Source: Prevotella sp. UBA2850
GTDB lineage: Bacteria; Bacteroidota; Bacteroidia; Bacteroidales; Bacteroidaceae
NCBI GenBank assembly: GCA_002350805.1
Contig: DEFO01000050.1
Coordinates: 1-57,376, forward strand
Direction of reading: 5' to 3'
DNA length: 57,376 bases
Shown here one piece after another: positions 32,733 to 40,387 of this stretch. A program made the translations under genes and the position numbers. The notes beneath the pieces were generated by a model. That model had not been told where the DNA came from, made no database searches, and saw nothing but the letters and a program-made list of their open reading frames with translations. Position 1 is the stretch's first letter, and every line of letters starts with the position of its first letter.

Positions 32733-35700
32733 TTATCTCACAGGCGAAAGGGTGAAATTGAAGGTCTTGTCGCCGTAATTCACGCGGTATTGCGGCAGGG
32801 CTATGGCGTTCATGTCCCAACTGTTGACGCCGCCTACACCGGCATGCTCGAGGTCGATGTAGAGGTTGGTGAATGCCGACTTCTTGACGTCGGGGCTATG
32901 GCGCTGTGCTTTGTCCATGCCCTCGTCGAGGGTCTGGATGTCGTAGTGGAGGGCACTGGCATAGAACGGGGCGTCGGCCATCACGCGCAGTCCCTCGCCC
33001 GTACGGTCGGTCTGGTTCCACCAGCGCATGTCGCTCTTGGTGCCGGTCTCCTGCGGACGGATGTAGGGGAAGAACTGCTCGTCGGCGGTGAGGCGGTAGA
33101 TGCCCATCGTCTGCGAGCTCTTGCGGTCGGCATAGTTCTCGATGGGTCCGCGGCCGTAGAACTCGCTGTTGTCCATCTGATAGGGCAGCTGCATGACCAT
33201 TCCGAAGCGGAACATGGGCGGCACGTCGGCGCTCTTGTCGGCCGTCAGCTGCTCGGTGACATCGATGCTTCCGTCGGGGCGCACCACATAGTTGAGCACC
33301 AGGCGGGCTTTCACGTCGGGCATGTCGTACTCGGCACGCACGCTCTTCAGCTTGTTGTTGACGGTGAGCGACACGAGGTTGAGGGTGGGATTGCGCCAGA
33401 CGGCATATTTACGCTGTACGCCGGCACCCATGTCGTTGTCGTTGACGGCACGCCAGAAGTTGGGCTTGAGCGAACCGCCGGCAGCCAGCAGGTTCTTGCC
33501 GTCGGCCACATACTGGGTCATGAAGCCGGTCTTGCGGTCGAACTGCACGCTGAAATGACGGCCGGAAAGAGTGATGGCGGGCTCGTTCTTCTTGTTGACC
33601 ACCTTGACGGCCTTACCCGTGGTGGCACGGGTAGCCACCTGATGGCGGGGCGACTCCAGGACGGTGAGCTGGTTGTAGGCCACCACCTGTCCGCGCTGCA
33701 TGAGGGGCTGGCTGCGCTTGAGCACGAAGCATACGTTGAGATAGATGTCGCCGGCTCCCGAGATGTCGCGCAGCTGATAAGGCAGGGTGACGTTGACGCG
33801 CTGCTGCGGACCGCAGTTGAGCTCGCTGACCTCGCCCTTGTCGGCCACCTCGCCATCGACGAGGAGCTGCCACTGCATGCTGACATCCGACAGGTCGGTG
33901 AAGAAATGCTCGTTGTAGACGCTGAGCTGGCCGTGCTGCAGGTCGACGGGCTCGGCCCAGATGCTCTGATACTGATGAGCCACCTCGTAGGCATGGGGGT
34001 TGAGCTGGCGGTCGGGACCGATGATGCCGTTGCAGTTGAAGTTGTTGTCGGAGGCATCGTACTGGTTGTAGTCGCCACCATAGGTATAGTGGACGGTGTT
34101 GAGATAGGCATAGTCGTTGAGGCGGCTGCCATCGACAGTGTTCTTGCTCTGCGGGGCGTGGAGGGCCTGGTCGACAAAGTCCCAGATGAAGCCGCCCTGG
34201 TATTTGGGATACTTGCGGATGAGGTCCCAATACTCTTTCAGTCCGCCGCTCGAATTGCCCATGGTGTGGTTGTACTCACACTGGATGAGGGGCTTGGTCT
34301 TCGAAGCGTCCTTGCAATAGTCCTCGCACCACTTGTGGGTGGCATACATGGGGCACATGATGTCGGTATTGTCGCCGCCCTGGGCACGCTCCCAGTGGAT
34401 GGGGCGGCTGGGGTCGTTCTGCTTGATCCACTTGTAGGCTGCGGTGAAGTTGGGACCGTCGACGGTCTCGTTGCCGAGCGACCAGATGATGACGCTGGGA
34501 TGGTTGAAGTGGGCAGCGACATTGTGCTGGTTGCGCTCGAGAATCTGCTTGGCAAACTGCTCTTTCTTAGCCTCGGAGTCGGCCTTGTAGCCAAAGCCGT
34601 GGCTCTCTTGGTTGGCCTCGGCACAGAGGTAGATGCCATACTGGTCGCACAGGTCGTACCAGACGGGGTCGTCGGGATAGTGGCAGGTGCGCACGGCATT
34701 GATGTTGAGGCGCTTCATCACCTGCAGGTCCTGAATCATGCGCTCCTTGGAGACGATGTATCCACCGTCGGGATCCATCTCATGACGGTCGGCACCCTTG
34801 ATGAGGATGGGCTGGCCGTTGACCAGCAGCTGGGCGTTTTTGATTTCCACCTTGCGGAAGCCCACCTTCAGGGGAATGACCTCGCTCAGGGCGGCCACGT
34901 CCTTGCGCTTCACGCCGCCCTTCACCTGGCGCGGCTTGGCCTCTTTCCACACCTTGGCCAGCAGGGTATATAGATAAGGTGTCTCTGCGGTCCACTTATT
35001 GACGTTGTTCACCACGATGGTGTCGCTGGTGGTCATGGTCACCAGTTCGCCCTTGGCGTCGAAGAGATAGTAGTCAACACGCACGTTGCCGGCCACCTTC
35101 TTCTTGATGTTGAGCACACCATTCTGGTAGTTGTCGGTCAGGTCGGGGGTCAGCTGGATGTCCACGAGCCGCTCTGCCTGGTCCTGGCAATACAAATAGC
35201 TGTCGCGCGCCACACCGCTCAGACGCCAGAAGTCCTGGTCCTCACAGTAGGAGCCGTCGCACCAGCGGAACACTTGGAAGGCGATGAGGTTGTCGCCCGT
35301 GTGGACATAAGGGGTGATGTCGAACTCGGCAGCCACCTTCGAATCCTCTGTGTAGCCCACGTAATGGCCGTTCACCCACAGATACATGTTGGAGGTCACC
35401 GACCCGAAGTGGGCCACCACCTGCTTGCCGTCCCAGTCGGCGGGGATGTTGATCATGCGGCGGTAAGAGCCCACATGATTGTCCTTGGTAGGCACATAGG
35501 GCGGATTGTCCTTGAAGTGGCCGCGCCATGCGAAACCGATATTCACATAGACGGGGTCGCCAAATCCGTTGAGCTCCCACATGCCGGGCACCGGCATCTT
35601 GCCCCATGAGGCATCGTTGAAGTCGGGCTTCCAGAAGTCAACAGGCCGCTGGTCGGCATTCTCGACGCCCTTGAAGGTCCAGTCGCCATGCAGCGAGACG

Positions 35701-35966
35701 AAGTTCTTCGAGTTCTGCGGCTCGCCCTTCAATGCAGTTGCCTCGTTCTCGTAGGCAAAGAAGGTGGCGTGCAGCGGCAGACGGTTCACCTCGTTCACCT
35801 GCATGTCCTGCCACTCGGTGAAGGTCGGTGCAGCCTCGACAACGGGCTGGGCCGCTTCTTTCTTCACCGTTTTGGCTGGTGATTTCTTTACTTTCTTCAC
35901 GGTCTTGGCTGTCGCACCCGTGACGGCCAGACCCACTAAAGCCATAATGAATAATACTTTTCTCAT
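32733..35966 (-). CDS. GH2 beta-galactosidase, LacZ type
   Basis: This 1077-residue secreted enzyme has a signal peptide (residues 1-20) and a Lys-rich linker (VKKVKKSPAKTVKK) before the GH2 domains: sugar-binding jelly roll (about 60-270), immunoglobulin-like domain, TIM barrel with acid/base Glu500 (SLGNETVDG) and nucleophile Glu564 (CEYNHTMGNS), and the C-terminal Bgal small-chain domain (about 800-1070) of long LacZ-type enzymes. It hydrolyses terminal beta-D-galactosides. The Lys/Ala/Pro-rich linker after the signal is an unusual feature; it may tether or space the enzyme. A TATATTTG box lies at 36000-36007. With the adjacent arabinofuranosidase it could process arabinogalactan side chains (inference). 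Confidence 0.93.
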   Translation of the reverse strand: MRKVLFIMALVGLAVTGATAKTVKKVKKSPAKTVKKEAAQPVVEAAPTFTEWQDMQVNEVNRLPLHATFFAYENEATALKGEPQNSKNFVSLHGDWTFKGVENADQRPVDFWKPDFNDASWGKMPVPGMWELNGFGDPVYVNIGFAWRGHFKDNPPYVPTKDNHVGSYRRMINIPADWDGKQVVAHFGSVTSNMYLWVNGHYVGYTEDSKVAAEFDITPYVHTGDNLIAFQVFRWCDGSYCEDQDFWRLSGVARDSYLYCQDQAERLVDIQLTPDLTDNYQNGVLNIKKKVAGNVRVDYYLFDAKGELVTMTTSDTIVVNNVNKWTAETPYLYTLLAKVWKEAKPRQVKGGVKRKDVAALSEVIPLKVGFRKVEIKNAQLLVNGQPILIKGADRHEMDPDGGYIVSKERMIQDLQVMKRLNINAVRTCHYPDDPVWYDLCDQYGIYLCAEANQESHGFGYKADSEAKKEQFAKQILERNQHNVAAHFNHPSVIIWSLGNETVDGPNFTAAYKWIKQNDPSRPIHWERAQGGDNTDIMCPMYATHKWCEDYCKDASKTKPLIQCEYNHTMGNSSGGLKEYWDLIRKYPKYQGGFIWDFVDQALHAPQSKNTVDGSRLNDYAYLNTVHYTYGGDYNQYDASDNNFNCNGIIGPDRQLNPHAYEVAHQYQSIWAEPVDLQHGQLSVYNEHFFTDLSDVSMQWQLLVDGEVADKGEVSELNCGPQQRVNVTLPYQLRDISGAGDIYLNVCFVLKRSQPLMQRGQVVAYNQLTVLESPRHQVATRATTGKAVKVVNKKNEPAITLSGRHFSVQFDRKTGFMTQYVADGKNLLAAGGSLKPNFWRAVNDNDMGAGVQRKYAVWRNPTLNLVSLTVNNKLKSVRAEYDMPDVKARLVLNYVVRPDGSIDVTEQLTADKSADVPPMFRFGMVMQLPYQMDNSEFYGRGPIENYADRKSSQTMGIYRLTADEQFFPYIRPQETGTKSDMRWWNQTDRTGEGLRVMADAPFYASALHYDIQTLDEGMDKAQRHSPDVKKSAFTNLYIDLEHAGVGGVNSWDMNAIALPQYRVNYGDKTFNFTLSPVR

Positions 35967-35999
35967 AGGATGATGCTGTTATTTTGATGTTTCTGCCTG

Positions 36000-36007
36000 C
36001 AAATATA
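36000..36007 (-). promoter_or_regulatory. -7 element of the LacZ-type GH2 gene
   Basis: Minus-strand TATATTTG, exact TAnnTTTG match, 34 bp upstream of the ATG at 35966. The -33 element is not clear. Confidence 0.55.
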
Positions 36008-36072
36008 GGAAAAATATTGCGATAAGAGGGAACATTATCATTCAAAAATAGATATAAATCGTGAAAAATGCT

Positions 36073-36080
36073 TATTTTTG
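36073..36080 (+). promoter_or_regulatory. -7 element directly before the YqiA-like gene
   Basis: TATTTTTG ends 5 bp before the ATG at 36086. A transcript from it would start at or within a few bases of that ATG, so the mRNA would be leaderless or translation starts at the in-frame ATG at 36122. Confidence 0.5.
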
Positions 36081-36085
36081 CAGTC

Positions 36086-37093
36086 ATGGAAAACCCGTAT
36101 ATCAAACAATTCCCCGACCTGATGTCGGGCAAGAAGATTCTTTACGTCCACGGTTTCGCCTCGTCGGGACAGTCGGGAACGGTGACCCGCATACGCACGG
36201 CACTGCCCTCGGCAACGGTCATTGCCCCCGACCTGCCCATCCACCCCGCAGAGGCCATGCAGCTGCTGCGCGCCACCTGCGAGACCGAGCACCCCGACCT
36301 GATCATCGGCACTTCGATGGGCGGCATGTACACCGAGATGCTCTACGGCTACGACCGCATCATCGTCAACCCTGCCCTGCAGATGGGCGACACGATGGTG
36401 AGCCACAACATGGTGGGGGCACAGCACTTTCAGAACCCGCGGCAAGACGGCGTGCAGGATTTCATCGTGACGAAAGCCCTGGTGAAAGAGTATAAGGAGA
36501 TGACCGAGCAATGCTTCAGCGGCGTGAACGAAGACGAGCAGCTGCACCGTGTCATTGGGCTCTTCGGCGACGAAGACACCACCGTCGACACCTTCGACCT
36601 GTTTCACGAGCACTATCCGCGGGCCATCCGCTTCCACGGCGAGCACCGCATGAACGACAACAGCTTCATGCACTCGGTGCTGCCCGTCATCCGCTGGTTC
36701 GACGACTGGCAGGAGAAGCGCGAGCGCCCCATCGTCTATGTCGGTTTCGACACACTGGCCGACAAGTGGCAGAAGCCCATGAGCAGCTGCCAGAAAGCCA
36801 TCCGCCGCCTGATAGAAAACTATCAGCTGCTGATCGTGGCACCTTCGACGAGCAACCATCCACAGCAAATGACCGAGGTACTAGCGTGGGCCATGGAGCA
36901 CATCAACGTGCCGGCCTACGACCACGTCATTTTCACCAATCAGCAGAACCTGCTCTATGGCGACTACCTCATTACGTCGGACGACCGCCTTGGCGCTGCC
37001 GACTTCATGGGCACTCACCTTGTCTTTGGCAGCGACACCTTCAAGACGTGGGAGGACATCATCAGCTTCTTCGACAGACTGGGCGGACAGTAG
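36086..37093 (+). CDS. YqiA-like alpha/beta hydrolase fused to degenerate NT5C-like HAD domain
   Basis: This 335-residue cytoplasmic protein has two parts. Residues about 15-205 are a YqiA/UPF0227-type alpha/beta hydrolase: ILYVHGFASSGQSGT oxyanion region and nucleophile Ser77 in GTSMGG; the family has esterase activity on small acyl substrates. Residues about 215-335 follow the fold of 5'-nucleotidases of the NT5C type: IVYVGFDTLADKW where the family has VYVDMDGVLADF, then LLIVAPS, FTNQQNLLYGDYLITSDD and GSDTFKTWEDII. The nucleophile Asp of DxDG is Gly220 here, with only Asp222 kept, so the HAD part is probably non-catalytic. Start: the ATG at 36086 lies 6 bp after a promoter box; the ATG at 36122 (MSGKKILYVHG) would match typical YqiA length. 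The gene is monocistronic and divergent from GH2. Confidence 0.78.
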   Translation: MENPYIKQFPDLMSGKKILYVHGFASSGQSGTVTRIRTALPSATVIAPDLPIHPAEAMQLLRATCETEHPDLIIGTSMGGMYTEMLYGYDRIIVNPALQMGDTMVSHNMVGAQHFQNPRQDGVQDFIVTKALVKEYKEMTEQCFSGVNEDEQLHRVIGLFGDEDTTVDTFDLFHEHYPRAIRFHGEHRMNDNSFMHSVLPVIRWFDDWQEKRERPIVYVGFDTLADKWQKPMSSCQKAIRRLIENYQLLIVAPSTSNHPQQMTEVLAWAMEHINVPAYDHVIFTNQQNLLYGDYLITSDDRLGAADFMGTHLVFGSDTFKTWEDIISFFDRLGGQ

Positions 37094-37120
37094 GACCGCC
37101 TGGAAGGAAGTATCAAACAT

Positions 37121-37176
37121 ACAGCCGCCCATCATCTGCTGGAAATCAACAGACGGTGGGCGGCTGTAAGGTTTTT
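37121..37176 (+). terminator. Terminator of the YqiA-like gene
   Basis: Perfect 11-bp stem (37121-37131 with 37157-37167, ACAGCCGCCCA/TGGGCGGCTGT), extended by a G-U and a C-G pair, followed by AAGGTTTTT. It lies 28 bp past the stop. Confidence 0.8.
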
Positions 37177-37191
37177 CTAAAACTGCTATTG

Positions 37192-37320
37192 AAACTGCTT
37201 CGGGGGAAGCCTCAGCCACCAAACTGCTTCGGGGAAAGCCTCAGCCACCAAACTGCTTCGGGGAAAGCCTCAGCCACAAAAACAGTTTCGGGGGAAGCCT
37301 CTGCTACTTAAACAGTTTCT
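37192..37320. repeat. 29-bp tandem repeat reaching into the esterase 3' end
   Basis: Units at 37192-37220 and 37221-37249 differ by one base (AAACTGCTTCGGGG core); a third spans 37250-37278 and a fourth, diverged unit 37279-37308, with a truncated fifth to 37320. The last ones include the stop codon and final four codons (KLFK region) of the esterase gene, so the array seems to have grown from the end of the gene. Confidence 0.85.
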
Positions 37321-38536
37321 GGGCAAACTCGGTGAGGTAGATACGCCAGTTGCGCCAGATGTGGCCGCCGTCGCTCTCGCGATACTCATAGCGGTAGCCT
37401 TTCTCGTCGAGATAGCGGCGCAGGTCGGCATTCTGCTTGTACAGGAAGTCGGTCTTGCCGATGGCAATCCAATAGAGTCGCGGGTTACCCTTGAAGAGGG
37501 TGGCGAGCTGCTTCTGCACCTCAGCGTTCTGCTGCAGCAGGTCGTAGAACGATGCGTTGCGGTCGCCGCCCGAGATATGCAAGCCTGCCGAGAAGAGTCC
37601 CACATAGTCGAATGCCTGCGGATAGCGCTTGGTGATGGCGAAAGTGTGGCCGCCACCCATCGACAGTCCGCACACGGCGCGGTTCTTCTTTCCCTTGGCA
37701 GCCTTGTAGTTAACCTCGACATACTTTACAATATCCATAAAGCTCTCGTCCATAGTGGCTGCGGGCTTGGTGGTGTGGTTGATGCTGGCCATGAACGACG
37801 GCTGATACATGCCACGGCTCCACTCACCTGGGGCAGCCTGACAGTCGACATTGCCATTGGGCATGACCACTATCATGGGCTTTGCCTTGCCTGTGGCTAT
37901 CAGGTTGTCCATGATCTGGGCGGTACGGCCCAGCGTTGTCCATGCATCCTCGTCGCCACCGGCACCATGCAGGAGATACATCACCGGATAGTTCTTGCCA
38001 CGCTCATAACCAGCTGGGGTGTAGACGGTGAGGCGGCGCTTCATTTTCAGCGTGGGACTGTCGTACCACACCTTGCTGACATTGCCGTGAGGCACTTCGT
38101 TGACACGATAGAGGTCGCCCTTGTCGCCGTCAGCATGGCTGACAATGAAGATACTGGTGAGCGATGCCACGTCGCGGCTGATATAGACATTGGCGGGGTC
38201 GAGAATGCGCATGCCGTTGACCACGAACGAGTAGTTGTAGAGCTCGGGAGCCAAAGCGTCGGTGGTGTAGGTCCACACACCGTTCTTCCCCTCTTTCAGC
38301 TCGGCCTGTCCGGCGGTCTCTTGTTTGCCGAAAGGCGTGTCAACCACGGTGGGCGGCAGGAAATCGCCGGTCACGATCACGCGCGAAGCCTTGGGCGCAT
38401 GAATGCTGAAGGTGACGGTGTGGTCGGGGTTTACAACGGGCGACTGCACTTGTGTGCCGCTCCAAAGCGCCTCTTGTGCGCTGACGGTTATCATGCCTGC
38501 CAGGCAGAGGATAATGGTTAAGAATGTCTTTTTCAT
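37304..38536 (-). CDS. CE1-like carbohydrate esterase with N-terminal Ig/CBM48-like domain
   Basis: This 410-residue secreted protein has a signal peptide (residues 1-20, ending VSAQ), an N-terminal beta-sandwich of the esterase-N/CBM48 kind (TVTFSIHAPKASRVIVTGDF, residues about 38-135) and an alpha/beta hydrolase domain (about 150-410) with YPVMYLLHGAGG, nucleophile Ser292 in GLSMGG and His392 in GGHIWRNW. This architecture is that of XynZ/IroE-like CE1 esterases, which remove feruloyl or acetyl groups from hemicellulose. Together with GH51 it fits arabinoxylan processing. Its last codons form part of a 29-bp tandem array. A -7 box (TATCTTTG on the minus strand) lies at 38561-38568. Substrate is inferred from family only. 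Confidence 0.88.
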   Translation of the reverse strand: MKKTFLTIILCLAGMITVSAQEALWSGTQVQSPVVNPDHTVTFSIHAPKASRVIVTGDFLPPTVVDTPFGKQETAGQAELKEGKNGVWTYTTDALAPELYNYSFVVNGMRILDPANVYISRDVASLTSIFIVSHADGDKGDLYRVNEVPHGNVSKVWYDSPTLKMKRRLTVYTPAGYERGKNYPVMYLLHGAGGDEDAWTTLGRTAQIMDNLIATGKAKPMIVVMPNGNVDCQAAPGEWSRGMYQPSFMASINHTTKPAATMDESFMDIVKYVEVNYKAAKGKKNRAVCGLSMGGGHTFAITKRYPQAFDYVGLFSAGLHISGGDRNASFYDLLQQNAEVQKQLATLFKGNPRLYWIAIGKTDFLYKQNADLRRYLDEKGYRYEYRESDGGHIWRNWRIYLTEFAQKLFK

Positions 38537-38560
38537 GTTGTTTTGTGTTTTGACTGCGAC

Positions 38561-38568
38561 AAAGATAG
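38561..38568 (-). promoter_or_regulatory. -7 element of the esterase gene
   Basis: Minus-strand TATCTTTG matches TAnnTTTG, 25 bp upstream of the ATG at 38536. No clear -33 element. Confidence 0.5.
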
Positions 38569-38645
38569 TGTTTTTTTATGAGAAACCATGCAGATGTCAT
38601 GTTTTTTTGCAAGATAGCTCCATTGTGACATTGATCTAAAGAAGG

Positions 38646-38780
38646 ATTCAACTCATGCACTATACCATTCAACTCATGCACTATACCATTCAACACATGC
38701 GCTATAGATGATTCAACTCATGCGCTATAGATGATTCAACTCATGCACGATAGATGATTCCTCACGTGCGCTATATATAA
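38646..38780. repeat. 21/23-bp tandem array between divergent promoters
   Basis: Six units start ATTCAACTCATGC or a close variant: two of 21 bp (38646-38666, 38667-38687), three of 23 bp (38688-38710, 38711-38733, 38734-38756) and a degenerate last unit (38757-38780). The change from 21 to 23 bp comes from the ending ACC changing to AGATG. The array lies 60 bp upstream of the ABC-operon promoter and could bind a protein repeatedly, but nothing proves this. Confidence 0.88.
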
Positions 38781-38843
38781 TAAGGTGGTAATTGTAAACG
38801 AAAGTTAAATATTTAGATGTCAACGAAAAAAGTGGCCAAAAAA

Positions 38844-38875
38844 TTTGGAACGTATTGGAATTAGTCATACTTTTG
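38844..38875 (+). promoter_or_regulatory. Promoter of the DUF3836/YtrB-like ABC operon
   Basis: TTTG at 38844-38847 and TACTTTTG at 38868-38875 are 20 bp apart, a full match to the Bacteroidetes consensus and the best promoter in the window. Transcription should start near 38882. Confidence 0.8.
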
Positions 38876-38876
38876 C

Positions 38877-38900
38877 AGTGTACTATTCAACTAGTACACT
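38877..38900. promoter_or_regulatory. Probable operator of the GntR/YtrA-type repressor
   Basis: AGTGTACTA (38877-38885) and TAGTACACT (38892-38900) form a perfect 9-bp inverted repeat with a 6-bp centre, directly over the predicted transcription start. The outer AGTGTA and TACACT halves, 12 bp apart, resemble operators I recall for the YtrA subfamily of GntR regulators. Such a regulator is the fifth gene of this operon, so autorepression is likely. As RNA it would form a 5'-end hairpin. Confidence 0.65.
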
Positions 38901-38940
38901 AAAACATTAAATAATAACCACTCTAAAAATAAGAAGAATT

Positions 38941-39429
38941 ATGGAAACGATCATTACAGCAGCAACCATTCTTGCCATGTATTTCAACTCTGCCACTATT
39001 GATGGCAGCAAGTATTGCTACAATGCCGACCTGTCGAACGGACAGGTGACTACTCTATATGTATACGCTCAGAAAGGCGAACAGCTGCGCAACCATCTGG
39101 AATACCGCTATGAGTATGACAAGGCAGACCGTCTGGTGCAGAAAGAGACACTTCGCTGGGATGCCGAGAGCCAGCAGTGGCGCCGCAAGAGCTGCCTGTG
39201 CTTCAGCTACAACGAGACGGGCTACACCGTTGAGCACTGCCTGTGGGACAGTAAGTTGCAGGCTTACGCCGAGGCCGACGAGATAGCCGTCTACAAATAT
39301 GAGTTCGAACACCTGCTCTCGGTGAACTACCTGAAGCGCAACGCAGAGTCCGACGGGATGGACATCATCGGCAGCATGCTGCTCATGAATCCAAGAAACG
39401 ACCTGCTTCTGGCAATGGTGGAAGATTGA
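38941..39429 (+). CDS. DUF3836-like small protein
   Basis: This 162-residue protein begins with a short moderately hydrophobic stretch (residues 4-17) that is not a convincing signal peptide. The body has beta-hairpin units like YD repeats (YRYEYDKADRLVQKETLRWD, then QQWRRKSCLCFSYNETGYTVEH), which fits the DUF3836 family of Bacteroides and Prevotella; members are often secreted and of unknown role. It is the first gene after the repressor-controlled promoter and comes 84 bp before the ABC ATPase, so it shares control with the transporter. It may be a substrate or accessory of the transporter, but no direct evidence exists. Confidence 0.65.
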   Translation: METIITAATILAMYFNSATIDGSKYCYNADLSNGQVTTLYVYAQKGEQLRNHLEYRYEYDKADRLVQKETLRWDAESQQWRRKSCLCFSYNETGYTVEHCLWDSKLQAYAEADEIAVYKYEFEHLLSVNYLKRNAESDGMDIIGSMLLMNPRNDLLLAMVED

Positions 39430-39458
39430 GGATTGAAGATTGAGGATTTTTGAGAATT
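39424..39458. repeat. Short GATTGA-rich repeat after the DUF3836-like gene
   Basis: GATTGAGGATTGAAGATTGA-type iterations of an 8-bp motif start with the stop codon of the gene and run into the spacer. The same motif family follows the ABC ATPase stop at 40332-40371. Confidence 0.7.
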
Positions 39459-39512
39459 CAGTACACAGAGTTAACATATCAACCATCAACAAACATTTCA
39501 ACCATCAACAAT

Positions 39513-40334
39513 ATGATACAGATTGAGAATATCAGTTTCAACTATGCAGGCTCCACCGAAAAGGTGTTCAGCGACTTCAGCCTGCAATTGAAGGAAAACA
39601 ACATATACGGTCTGCTGGGCAAAAACGGCACAGGTAAGTCGACACTGCTCTATTTGATTAGCGGATTGCTGCATGCGAAGAAAGGTACCATCACCTACGA
39701 CGGTATAGAGACGCGCAAGCGCCGCCCCGAGGTGCTCGAGGAGATGTTCATTGTGCCCGAGGAGTTTGAATTGCCCAACATCACCCTCAACGAATACGTA
39801 CGCATCAACAGCCCGTTCTATCCCCGTTTCAGCCGCGAGGTGCTCGACAGCTGCCTGAATGTCTTCGAACTGCCCACCACCCTCAAACTGAACTCTCTCT
39901 CGATGGGGCAGAAGAAAAAGGTGTTCATGAGCTTTGCCCTCGCAGCCGGAACGCGGCTGTTGCTGATGGACGAGCCCACCAACGGTCTGGACATTCCCTC
40001 GAAGGCACAGTTCCGCCGTGTGGTGGCAGGCCACATGACCGACGACCGCATGCTCATCATCTCTACCCATCAGGTGCACGATGTGGAGCAGCTGCTCGAC
40101 CACATCCTGATTCTCGACCACAGCCGCCTGCTGCTCGATGCCAGCGTGGCCGACCTCTGCGAGAAATATAGCTTCGAATACCGCCAGCCGGGACAGCCCA
40201 TGGACGATGTCATCTACAGCGAACCGTCGGTTCAGGGCAATGCCGTCATCGTGCGCCGGCATGAAGATGCGCCTGAGACGCAGCTCAACCTGGAACTCCT
40301 CTTCGATGCCGTCACCCTAGGGAAGGTAAGATGA
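39513..40334 (+). CDS. ABC transporter ATP-binding protein (YtrB-like)
   Basis: This 273-residue ATPase has Walker A GLLGKNGTGKSTLL (residues about 33-46), signature LSMGQKKKV, Walker B LLLMDEPTNGLD and the switch His in STHQVHD. The LSMGQ signature and the DEPTNGLD form are typical of ABC-2-type exporters of the YtrB/CcmA group, and the C-terminus carries a short extra domain. I chose the ATG at 39513 because the family begins IQIENISFNY; a longer frame from 39450 would translate the repeat spacer. It works with the two membrane proteins that follow. Linked to a YtrA-type regulator, such systems respond to cell-wall-active antibiotics in Bacillus; here the cargo is unknown. Confidence 0.92.
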   Translation: MIQIENISFNYAGSTEKVFSDFSLQLKENNIYGLLGKNGTGKSTLLYLISGLLHAKKGTITYDGIETRKRRPEVLEEMFIVPEEFELPNITLNEYVRINSPFYPRFSREVLDSCLNVFELPTTLKLNSLSMGQKKKVFMSFALAAGTRLLLMDEPTNGLDIPSKAQFRRVVAGHMTDDRMLIISTHQVHDVEQLLDHILILDHSRLLLDASVADLCEKYSFEYRQPGQPMDDVIYSEPSVQGNAVIVRRHEDAPETQLNLELLFDAVTLGKVR

Positions 40335-40371
40335 TTGAGAATTGAAGATTGAAGATTGAGAATTGAGGATT
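40332..40371. repeat. Short GATTGA-rich repeat after the ABC ATPase gene
   Basis: Iterated GATTGAGAATTGAAGATTGA-type units begin at the stop codon and fill most of the 53-bp spacer to the first permease. It belongs to the same family as the element at 39424-39458. Confidence 0.7.
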
Positions 40372-40387
40372 CATAAGACTGACGACA

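Larger units (their letters stand above)
38537..38940. other. Divergent intergenic region, no gene
   Basis: The region holds, from left to right, the esterase -7 box (38561-38568), a six-unit tandem array (38646-38780), and the promoter and palindromic operator of the plus-strand ABC operon (38844-38900). No supported open frame is present. Confidence 0.75.

Noticed and set aside
32724..34973. Long open frame (749 codons) antisense to the LacZ-type GH2 gene
   Set aside because: Same reason: it is the shadow of a gene with a complete set of GH2 motifs.
16562..38536. One large polysaccharide utilisation locus joining SusCD with GH51, GH2 and esterase
   Set aside because: The sigma gene and two terminators separate them, the enzymes have their own promoter boxes, and the SusCD unit itself has no carbohydrate enzyme.
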